The notes under the pieces: model-generated
Seen by the model: the letters and a program-made list of their open reading frames with translations, nothing else
Databases searched by the model: none
What the model was told of the DNA's origin: nothing
DNA from: Dolomedes plantarius
Taxonomy: Eukaryota > Arthropoda > Arachnida > Araneae > Dolomedidae
Assembly (NCBI GenBank): GCA_907164885.2
Contig: OU015493.1
Span: forward strand, 124,365,070-124,429,069
DNA length: 64,000 bases
Reading direction: 5' to 3'
In this document: positions 13,677 through 23,439 of the stretch, piece after piece
Layout of the letters: each line of letters opens with the position of its first letter
Numbering within the stretch: the stretch's first letter is position 1
Program-made: the position numbers and the translations under genes

Positions 13677-13844
13677 TGGGGCTACATCCAACATCGGGTG
13701 TTTGTTCCACCGCTACCAAATGACGTTGACGAACTTCAGACATGCATATCTGCAGCCTTTCAGTGTTAAAAAGAGTGTGGGATCAGTTATCGTACCACCC
13801 CGATATTCTTTGTTACTAAAGGGGCTCACATTGAACATTTATAA
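13677..13844 (+). pseudogene. Mariner-family transposase C-terminal fragment
   Basis: The frame starting at TGG (13677) reads WGYIQHRVFVPPLPNDVDEL and ends in KGAHIEHL plus stop at 13842. The PPLP..DVDEL and GAHIEHL terminus are hallmarks of a common arthropod Tc1/mariner transposase group (knowledge from memory). One in-frame stop (TAA, 13767-13769) interrupts it. All catalytic residues lie upstream and are absent, so it has no enzymatic function. Confidence 0.8.
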
Positions 13845-13914
13845 CTGTGACGTATTTAAACTTTAAACTGTTATTTTTGATTTCCGATGAGCAGCAAGTT
13901 TGCACTTTGTTTAA

Positions 13915-14640
13915 GGTGACTGCCTATGTTTAAAATGTCATTTTTTGACTATTTTGATCAATTTTATTTTTTGCGAGAATCGTGTAATTCAATCTCTTCT
14001 CTTTTCAAAACCGTTTTGATTTTCATTCTACATTAATTAGAAGCAGAGTTATAGCTATTTTTAAAAACATCGTCTGATACAAAATTGAAGTGACAAACAA
14101 TTTTAAATGCGTTTTTCTCAGAATTATGTTTTTTAGCACAAATCTCTACCGTTATCATGATATCTCACTTAATAATGCATATAATTTGATAACATTTTCA
14201 GGAAATGTTTTAGATGCTATTGTTAATGAAATGACGCACAATAATTGATGTATAATAAATAGTTTTTTTGTTTGGAGCGGTTTTTATAAGCAAAAGAATG
14301 ACGAATTGAGAAAAATTTTCATATTGGAACATAAAATAGTCTGTATTATTTTTGCATTTTAAAATTAATCTTAGATTGAGGGTCATTTTGAAGATAACTA
14401 TTATATGTATCATGTGTGAGAAGGAAATTAAAATAGTAGCTTTAGAATTTTGTGCAGAGTGATAGGCGTTTTAGCTAAATTTCATTAAAAATTACTTCAA
14501 ATTGTCCAATTTATAAAAAAGTATGGTATTTACAGGCAAGTTTTTTATTTATTTTTAAATGCTATTTTACCATAAAAGACCAAAAAATCCTTAAACAAAC
14601 AATTTTTTAAAAAAATTGGCTCCGAACGTAGGCAGTCACC
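13915..14640. mobile_element. TTAA-target MITE nested in the mariner fragment
   Basis: Bounded by perfect TTAA duplications (13911-13914 and 14641-14644) with inverted ends GGTGACTGCCTAYGTT. 726 bp, no coding capacity. A TTAA target fits piggyBac or Kolobok-type transposases (family knowledge); which one is unknown. Confidence 0.88.
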
Positions 14641-14697
14641 TTAATTTTCTTTCAATAGCCCTGCAAAGTTGGGATATTCATTTATGTACACACTGTA

Positions 14698-16998
14698 TTA
14701 TCATTACATAATTGGCATTAAATTGAATAAAGGACGAGAAAAAAATTCTACTCCATCCGGAGGTACTAGGAATATTTCTAAGTTCATAAGACTATTGGGT
14801 GTGATTTAATGATTTTACTTCAGTGGACTGTATCAAATTAAGTAGACATGAAGAAACACAGAAGTATAGTCTTTATAGTTTAATTAATGGTGAAGTTTTA
14901 CATCGCAAACAATATGCATTACTTAGAGTAACAAAACAAAAGTTAGCTATTAAAAAAGTAGCTATGTATTACTATGAATAAGAGTGTGCCTAACGACCAA
15001 AATGCGTGATCATAACCTGCTGACGAAAAGCAAACACAGAACGTGCGTTCAGCGCGTAAGTCAAAATTTAAACTGTCCGCAGTTGCGCAGAACAAACTTA
15101 CAAATGTAAATTAAATCAAATGCTGATCTACACCGCAAGATGGGTCATGTTTATAGGAACCGACCACAGACATTTTTCTCTTGAAAGTTTATTTTTCATT
15201 ATTAGTTTTGTTACAATATCTTTCAATAATTTAAAAAAAATTATAACACATCTGTCATCAACATCTAGATTTATTACTATGTATTTCGGACATACGTTTA
15301 TAGCTAGTTACCAATAGCAAACAATTATTTATCACTTACAATCTATTTTAATTTACTGTAACAGGTTCTTTTTTATTACATCTAACTGTTTACTAAAATA
15401 ACGCTGCTGAAAAATTGGTTCCATACTTGTAATAAATTAATTTTTTTTACGCAACTCTAACGGCTTTTTTTATACGAGACACGCTAAGATCATATTTTGG
15501 AAATGCAGTCTATTAATATTTTTCTCAAATGAATGGTTTTAAAACGTTTTTTTCAAGCCACCTTTTTTTCAATAAATTATCGTCAAACCTCGCATTAAGA
15601 CAAGTCACGATATTAATTTTCAAAAAAAAAAAAAAAAAGTTACAAAACCTTTTTTTATAAATTCAGTCATTTTTTATTTCATTTTTTTAATGTATAAAAA
15701 TAAATAACCTTGTTGTTTCCTTTAAAAAAATATACACTAACGGCATAACACATTTTAAGCTAAAATATTTTTTTCCTGTCGCTCCCTGCCATCTTTACGT
15801 TTTCTTTAATTTTCTCATTAGAGAGTATTTTTTTTTGTAAGTCATTAAATTAAAGTTGAGTTCATAAGTATAATTTTGACAGTATGACAAATAAATTAAT
15901 TCATATATTAAATTTCTAAAAGGATAAGTAAGTGATTTAGGTTTATATCCTTTCGGAATTTTCGTGGTATGTAATAAAATCATGAGAATAATTTTATGGA
16001 ATGAGGAAAAGAACTAAAGACTGTCAAAAATATTTTAATATTTAATAATTTAAAATACTGGAGTAAAATCCCATAGATTTCGAGAATATAGGATCACTGG
16101 AGTAGGATTTGACATTGGCACTCCTCGCCTGTTGGGTAATTATATTTTCAGGTTTTTTGCAAGGATTTAAGTCGTCTGGAATGGTTGGTTCCATCTAAGT
16201 TCTACTCATGATAATTTATTCTTTGATGCCAAAATTTGAATGAGTTATAAAAATCAAACATGATTTTTAAATCTAATGATAATGAGACTCGCAATTAATA
16301 TATTTATAGAATTTACTGCATTCAGTTTCCTATTTTATAGTTATAACTTGCAGTAACACTTTCAGGGGAAAAAACTCCCCCGGTTTCACGGTGAACTTTT
16401 TTCCCCCGATTCTTTTTTAACATAAAAAATCTTGGAAATTTTTCGAATAAAAGGTTTCAAAATGTTTTAACTTCTTTAATGTAATAACAGATGGCAGTAT
16501 TAACGATTTTTCTGCTCATTTAACCGGAATACATTGAATGCAAGTGAAAAAAAGACTAGGTTTAAGCGTTTGCACTGTGAAAACGGCGCCCCTCAAAGGT
16601 TTAAAAGCGTAGGACAGTTTCTGGAACAAATAGTTACAGATGAATTTCATAACATGGCCACAAATTCAATAAAACAAGGTACAAAGTTGTTTGAAATTAG
16701 AATAAACAACTACAGATGGTAAATTTTGATGAATACACCCTAAGAAGTTTTAATGCAAATACAGCTATCTCCTGCTTATTCACAAATGGATCTAGATTTC
16801 ACCTCCTCAGCAAAACACATCGACAAATCTAGCTCTCAACAAGGAGACTGCAATTTGTCAGAATATTTTAGCTTTTAGATATCAATAACTAAAATGCGAA
16901 GCAGTTATGATTACTGGAATCGTTAGAGAGACACTGTAGTTATTACAAGTCAGAGCAATCAAGGTTATACAAGCAGATATGCCAAAATGGTATAACTT
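14698..16998. other. AT-rich stretch without recognised genes
   Basis: Only short open frames and A/T homopolymers (for example about 15625). A 62-codon frame at 16534-16722 has ordinary codon content but no family I recognise. Confidence 0.45.
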
Positions 16999-17010
16999 CG
17001 CACGATCTGA

Positions 17011-17081
17011 TTGGTTGGTTGGTTGGTTGGGGTTTAATGGCGCAAGGTCCAGAGAGGACATGCTGCGCCAAACACATGGTA
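17011..17081 (+). mobile_element. 71 bp short insertion with 12 bp target duplication
   Basis: The insert starts with GGTT repeats, then GGGGTTTAATGGCGCAAG, and ends CATGCTGCGCCAAACACATG. It is flanked by perfect copies of CGCACGATCTGA (16999-17010 and 17082-17093). TGGCGCA (17038-17044) pairs with TGCGCCA (17064-17070), giving a hairpin. A duplication of this length fits retroposition. No polymerase III boxes or poly(A) tail are visible, so the class is open. Confidence 0.75.
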
Positions 17082-17342
17082 CGCACGATCTGAATACTTC
17101 GATGTCCAAAAGCCTTGCAATAAAGAATTTGCCTTTACATATGCCACTTAAGTATACATTTGAATATATTCCAAAATTATTAATAAAGTTGACTATTAAA
17201 TTTCCTTTTTTTCAAACTTAATAGACCATACAAAGAATTTATATTTCAATTCAAACTGACGCTCAGTTGAAATACTCATTTTGGATCAACACAGAAAAAG
17301 AGCACATTTCAACAAAATGAAAGGATTCAAAGCAACAAATGA

Positions 17343-17437
17343 AGTTGAGTCATTATATTGGAATGTAGTTGAGTCATTATATTGGAATGTAGTTGAGTCA
17401 TTTTATTGGAATGTAGTTGAGTCATTTTATTAGAATT
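17343..17437. repeat. 24 bp tandem repeat, about four copies
   Basis: The unit GTTGAGTCATTATATTGGAA plus TGTA repeats 3.9 times. The last two copies share an A-to-T change (ATTTTATT), so the array grew stepwise. No spacers. Confidence 0.9.
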
Positions 17438-18620
17438 TTAATTTTGGCAATGTAAAAGAATGGTAATATGACTTTTATTAACATTTTATGACTTTTTTTA
17501 ATGGCCCAATTTTGCGCTATATCTGAAAACACTGCTTATAAAACATCTCCAAATCTTCAAATTTGAAAGACTCCAACTACGCAAAAAAAAGAAAGATTAC
17601 AAGTGATCTTTTCACTCAAGAACCAAATTCTTTTGTGATAAAACCCCTTACAGTAGAGAATTTCGTAAAGAACTCTTCTAATGATGACAATATCCTCACT
17701 ACGTTAGGCTCTCTGGATAGATTTGTTTTATTCAACAATTAAACTATTTCAAATTACGTTTAGCTTTTGTAACTCATCAATTCCTTTGCAACTCCTAACG
17801 ATTCTAAAATTATGCTTAAATTTATGCATGATTATAAACTACATTCGACAATAAAATGCACAAAATTGCTCTTATCTTATTAAGTTGATTAAATATATGC
17901 TCTTCCTACCTCTGTAGACTATTTTTTAAAACTAAAAAATTAGTTGCAATTAATATATCAGGATTCGAAAAAAAAAAACACAAAATCCAGGAACATAAAC
18001 TTTTTCTCCGTGCTCCAAGTCAGAAATATATAACGTTATCCCAGCTGCATAAAACATCGTCTACTTGAATTATTGCCCGTACGGAAACATTTTGTTCGAC
18101 AATTTGTTTCCACTAGGGATATTTGCTCTGTTATTTGACGTGCCCGCAATAAATTCGAGCACTATCTATAACACATGCGATTTCTTTAATACATTTAAAT
18201 GGTTGCGGGAAATAAAAACTGCCGAAGGAATTCACGGGAAATAGTTTTTTGTTCTTGGTGCCTTTTACTTTGTGAGATCAATTTGGGAAATGCAAAATGC
18301 GTAATACATTGAAAAGAAGTAATACATAGGAATTGGAAGAAAAGAAATGCATATAGAAAGGAAAAAGTTTTAAACCCCGAGAACAATTACTATATAAGAA
18401 CATTAAAATTGAAAAAAGAAAATGCATACACATTTTATAATTTGCAGCATTTTTATCAGATTTAATTCTTGACAGCGTTATGAAAAATACCAGTGCAGCA
18501 GTTGTGACATTTTTGGAAGAGAATGAGATACAGAAGAATACACAGTAAACCCTCAATTCAATAGTATCATACGGAAAGAGAAAAAGTATTAGTAGAAATG
18601 AAGTCAGAAGACAGTTATAA
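17438..18620. other. AT-rich stretch without recognised genes
   Basis: The overlapping minus-strand open frames at 18195-18691 are hydrophobic by base composition (F/L/S-rich from poly-AT) and run into the Helitron, so I do not treat them as a gene. Confidence 0.45.
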
Positions 18621-19391
18621 TCTATATGTATAAAAAACAGTTCCGTGAGTGACTGACTGATTGACTGACTGACATACAACTCACAGACCAAACCGCTGGA
18701 CCTAAAGGGCTGAAATTTTGCATGGTGATTCTTCTTATAGTGTAGGGGTGCACTAAGAAAGATATTTGAAAAATTCTTCTTCTTTAAAATTAAAATTTTA
18801 AGCTGTTTTAGTAATTTTGTTTTTAAGTTTGCATTTAAAATAATAAATTGGGGTTATAAAATTTATATCACAAGCAAGATTATAAAAATTCTTTTAAAAT
18901 GAAATCTTTTTCGAATCTTTACCTCTACTTTCTGATTTTTGGTGAATTTTTAAAGATTAATTATTAGAATTTAATTTATTAGATGCTGATCACGGGATTT
19001 CTTTTTCTAGTACTTTAAATAAATTTATCGTCACATGCATAACAACGAAATAGACAAAAAAAAATTTTCTTGCTAATGCGGCACACGATTGGATATTATC
19101 CAAAAAAATATTAAAATACAGTAAAAGATATGTTCCTCAAACTGTACTATATTCTTTAGTATGTCCTATTACATTTAATCTGAATATTTTGTTCTACATT
19201 ATTTTGTCAATAAAAATATCTCTTACGATTTTTTTATAAATATATATATATATATTTTTTTTACATCAATTGTATACATTTTTCGTCGTATTTATTATTT
19301 ATATATATATATATATAGTCATTAATTGCATACATTGACCGTTGCATTTATTTTGCATGTACTCCGTAGTGAAGTTCGGGTTTTCAGCTAG
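18621..19391 (+). mobile_element. Non-autonomous Helitron, full-length copy
   Basis: It begins A|TCTATATGTATAAAAAACAG and ends TTTTCAGCTAG|T (CTAG at 19388-19391), the 5' TC, 3' CTRR and A/T flanks expected for Helitrons. The 3' region CCGTAGTGAAGTTCGGG corresponds to the hairpin of the 61409 copy but is partly degenerate. No coding sequence. 771 bp. Confidence 0.82.
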
Positions 19392-19808
19392 TTTAGCATA
19401 AATATATCTTACCCCAGCTGCAAAATGTTTAATATTTCTTCTTTTAGACTATTTAAATAAATAATTTTATAAAAATTTGTTTAGTACTAGAAATGTTAAT
19501 TTTACTAAGAGTGAGTACACCAGGAAGTTTACATACACCATTTCTAAAAGGAAATAAAAGTGTAAGGTTGTCACAGGACACAAAAATCTAAGAATAGCTC
19601 ATCTTATTTTCTTGCCTTCGTTATAATACAGAGGAGGGATTCCCAACCTGGGAAGTCTCCATGGTTTTATCGAATTAAATTACTTTTTTACGAATTTCAC
19701 CGAAAAATTTGTCAGTATATATTTATCGTGAAACTGGAAGACAGTGATGTTTCCTAATGGTATAAGCACATTAAAAGCGCAAACCTAGTTCGTTGGAAAT
19801 CTACTGCC

Positions 19809-19833
19809 TTTATTTTTATTTATTTATTTATTT

Positions 19834-19877
<44 letters not shown>

Positions 19878-19898
19878 TTTTTTTTTTGGGGGGGGGGG
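19809..19898 (-). repeat. TTTA array joined to T and G runs
   Basis: About 18 TTTA units, then a T run and an 11-base G run (19888-19898), followed by TAAAAG. On the minus strand it reads C run, A run, TAAA repeats, like a retroposon tail. The junction is nearly identical to the one at 55441-55477. Confidence 0.85.
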
Positions 19899-20251
19899 TA
19901 AAAGAAAGTCACGGTTACTTATTACTTACTACGTACAGTACTCAAATTCTAATCGTCGGTTTGTCTTCAGTCTGTGATGTCCTTTTTGTCATAGCTATTA
20001 CAGTTTCTGCAGCGGAATAAAGCAATTTTATTTAGATTAGAGTTTTATTATAGTTATTGTTAAATAATTCTGAATCCATACGTATGTGCATTTTTTTGAC
20101 GCTTTGCTCTGCTCTTGTTTGAACACTACTTTCAGATATGAATGTTCCTCCATGTTCTTCATTTCTTACAAATTTCATTTTTGTTTAAATTAAACATTTA
20201 GCTGGAATTTAAGAAAAATTTAGTCTTTTAGTCTTTTTCTTTGTGCCTTAA

Positions 20252-20985
20252 GGGGACCTTGGACCTTTATTTGAGCAAATCTTTTTTATTGTAATATTGA
20301 CTGTGTTATTGTAAAAAAATAAATATATCAGTGGGTTAATAGTATTAAAATAGTTTTTTTTTTAAGTAAAAGATTATTTATTAAGCTTCTACGAAGTAAT
20401 TTATAAATGGTAAGTGTAGTAATAAACTTTAAATCTGTTTTTATCAAAACAGATTTTTCAAAGTTTTTAGATTTTTTGCAATGCTCCATGCGACTTAATT
20501 TTTGTTCAAAATTCAGGAAATTGATAAGGAATGATCCTGATACTGTTTACAAAGAAATTGGGTATACATTTTAAAGTTCGACTTCATTTAGGTAAATAAA
20601 TTTGATTTATAACTTATTAATAGGCAAAATTTTGATGAAAATCGGGATGGAATTCAGAAAAACATTTAAAAAATTAACTATTCAAGGGATTAAATAATCG
20701 ATACCCAGATGTGTTTGCAATACAGTTTAAAGTGATTAAAAATTAAAAATCGAGGAAATCTAAAAAATTGAGTCGCAAGGAGCTTTTTAGTTTATAAATT
20801 TTAATCTTTTTTTTAAATCTTAAAATTATAATAATATTGAAAATTTCATTTAAGGTGTTCTATATATTTATGATGATTTCATTTTCTAACGGAGGCACTT
20901 GTCGATGATGAAATGTATATATGTACAAAATTCCGTATCTCTAAGATAAAAATAAAATTAAAAAAAAATTGCGTCCACCGTTCTC
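20252..20985. mobile_element. TTAA-target MITE (GGGGACCTTGGACC family)
   Basis: The left end TTAA|GGGGACCTTGGACC and right end GTCCACCGTTCTC|TTAA (20986-20989) are imperfect inverted repeats beside exact TTAA copies. 734 bp, non-coding. Inside, ATGCTCCATGCGACT (20481) faces its inverse AGTCGCAAGGAGCTT (20769-20783), a sub-terminal inverted pair. Confidence 0.72.
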
Positions 20986-21102
20986 TTAAATGACCTTTTA
21001 ATAGTTATATGCAGGAGTGAGGGGGGGGGGTCACATGATGCGTGTAAACCATTGAAAGGGGTCGTGAATCGTAAAAAATGTTGTGAAACACTGCTATAGA
21101 GC

Positions 21103-21143
21103 TTTTAAAGTCAAATGAAACACCGTTTCATTTGACTTTAAAA
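21103..21143. repeat. Perfect 19 bp inverted repeat, 3 bp spacer
   Basis: TTTTAAAGTCAAATGAAAC (21103-21121), spacer ACC, then its exact reverse complement (21125-21143). It can extrude as a cruciform. It lies ten bases after the hAT-like right end at 21093. Confidence 0.92.
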
Positions 21144-21347
21144 ATCGAGGAATTTCATGCTTCAGCATAAAAAGCATCTGTCAATGTTTCGGAGATGAAA
21201 TGATAGCTAGTTTTATGGCAGGTTGTCTGCGCGTATGTTGCTGTACATCGGTTCTCCAAATCTGTTTATCGGGGAGTGAAATGTTTCATGGTTTACCATT
21301 TTTAAATGAATACATATATAAAATTTCATACCAGACATCATTATGAA

Positions 21348-21378
<31 letters not shown>

Positions 21379-22864
21379 GTGGGGGGGGGGATCTCATTTA
21401 TTTCTTTCTCGATAAACTGTCTTTGAGATTTTTTATACGGGGTAAAATAGATTCATTGAAAATATTTTACCTGGAATAAAATTTACTTTCGGCATACTTT
21501 GAACCGGAAATGAAATAGCCAAAGAACAGCAAATCATTTGCAAAATATCAATTGAAAAGTATAAAAATAAAGAAATGAAAGAAAATCAACTCTCATGCAA
21601 TCAAAATTGCTTGAACGCGTAACAAGCAAAGGCCCCTAGTATCACTATCTACTTAATTACATTTTCTCTATCCCATTTTTTGTCCATCTTTTTAACCATT
21701 TATTGTGTTTTTTATTTGCTTGGCTTTGTTTTTTTATCTTCATTCCTTGTTAATACGATTGAGAGATATTTAACTGCATAATCCTCTAGATGCACCCATT
21801 GTCTTCATCAATGTTATAGCAAGACAAAATGACCGATTATAACATCGATATAAGTAGGTACGTCTAAAATGGCGGTAGTTCTAAAGTCAATAACAGGGCA
21901 TCGTAAACACAGCAATAAATGCAATACTTGGTCAATGTTTTATAGCTAAAATGAAATAAACAAGGAGCAGAACGTTGCAGTCACTAACGAATATTTCATC
22001 TGTGTCAGGAAGAAAAAAAACCTATGACTAATAAGTTTCTAAGGAACTTTTGAGATACATCGTGCAATCACTTTACATATGCAAAAAAAAATTCTATGAA
22101 TTAACTAAGTGACCAAATCATACTACGATCATGTTTCAATCACTTGGAAATTAAAACAAATTAATTTGCAAGGTTTGAGACGCTGACATTATCTAATAAT
22201 ATGATTACAGTTTTAACATTTGTCATTAAAGTCCATTTATGATATCGATCAATAAGATTTTACTTAGAAATAAATGGATGCTACAAGTAGGTGAATCAAA
22301 AACATTAAATGCATTTCAACTGAAATTTTATGCATTTCAAAATGGCGTAAAAGTGCTTGAAAATTAAATATGTCTGTCACATTTCATGTCGGTCATAATT
22401 TCTTTTAATGACTTCCCTTGTCATATTTTCTTAGGGAATGTTTTTCAAATATTATGTAATTTAGAGCAACATTGCAAATTATGTAATACGAATATTTTAA
22501 AACGACTTACAATTAGGCTGATTCTTTTCACCACGTTGTGCATTTTCTAGAAACCAGTAAAGTCCCCAGCAATAAAATGTAATTTCTCTTACCTGAAAGG
22601 AAAGAAAAATTTTCTGAACAATGTACATTTAAATTTATATAGCATACAAAAATTTTTTTTCAAACTTAGTACAGTTAAACTGAATGCAGTTAAATACACT
22701 AAAACTTAAACTAATGATGAAATGACAGTAAAACTAGTAAATTTTACTCTCATTTTATACATAAAAAATAGTGTTATCAGAAGAAATAGTCATCGCCCTG
22801 AGAACTAGAAAGTACGGTCTAGAAAACAAAATTTTCAATGAATTTCAGTGAATTTGCAACTCAT
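21144..22864. other. AT-rich stretch; T28/G run near 21350
   Basis: A long T run changes to a G run at about 21350-21390. Otherwise no gene or element end until the Sola-like TIR. Confidence 0.5.
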
Positions 22865-22868
22865 TTCC

Positions 22869-23377
22869 GGGTCATTCCGTGTCAAATCAACACACTGATT
22901 TTACATCACCATTTCAGATTTGAATGAAATTTGGCACACAGTTACTTTTCACATAAATTAAGAAAAATACCAAATTTTGTCGAAAAATATCAACCCGTTT
23001 TGAAAATGTACCCCTGTGAAAGTTCAAAAAATCCGTCAAAAAACCTCGACAGACCAGTTTTCAAAATGATCTAGAAGCTTTCCTAATTAAGCTAGAGAGC
23101 TAAGATTGGTGGCATTTTAAAGCAATTTTCAAGACCTTTTCAATGATATATAACACAATTAGGGCTTAGAAAAATTTATTCTAATAAAATTTAAATTTAA
23201 ATTTAAAATTTGAATTTTTCAAAATGCGCATTTTCAAAAAATTTCAAAATTTTTTGAATAATACTTTATATAGTACTGAAATGATTGTATAAGTTTGAAA
23301 GTGGGATCTGTATGGGTTCATGTTAAAATATTGCATTGAATATAGCATTCCTGATTAGAAAACATGAAATTACTTAA
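22869..23377 (+). repeat. Left TIR of the Sola-like element
   Basis: About 509 bp matching 26473-26991 inverted, with scattered substitutions and small indels, strongest at the outer 25 bp and from about 23030 to 23377. Confidence 0.9.
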
Positions 23378-23439
23378 TTTTGCTATTTATTACATTGGTT
23401 TTGTATAAATATCAAATAAATAATTACCAGATCATGTAT

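Larger units (their letters stand above)
13593..14697 (+). mobile_element. Deleted mariner-type element split by a MITE
   Basis: The ends are TA plus CAGTGTGTACATAAATGAAT (13593-13614), repeated inverted at 14678-14697. Similarity runs about 45 bp through AACTTTGCAGGG. The left part encodes only the transposase C-terminus (13677-13844). Removing the nested MITE (13915-14640 and one TTAA) leaves about 375 bp, so this is an internally deleted, non-autonomous copy. Confidence 0.85.
19629..21093. mobile_element. Possible hAT-like MITE enclosing a TTAA MITE
   Basis: The left end CAGAGGAGGGATTCCCAACC and right end TTGTGAAACACTG resemble the CAGTG.TTCCCAAC termini of many hAT MITEs. The 8 bp flanks (TTATAATA and CTATAGAG) agree at only four positions, so the pairing is weak. 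The right end alone looks convincing. Confidence 0.3.

Noticed and set aside
17343..17437. CRISPR-like array
   Set aside because: The 24 bp units are directly tandem with no unique spacers, in a eukaryotic context.
18195..18691. Two overlapping minus-strand open frames, hydrophobic, membrane-like
   Set aside because: Low-complexity F/L/S/I content follows from AT-rich DNA; the longer one starts inside the Helitron and no family is recognisable.
19743..21093. Alternative hAT left end CAGTGATGTTTCC at 19747
   Set aside because: Its 8 bp flank does not match the flank after the 21093 end and the tip similarity stops after five bases.
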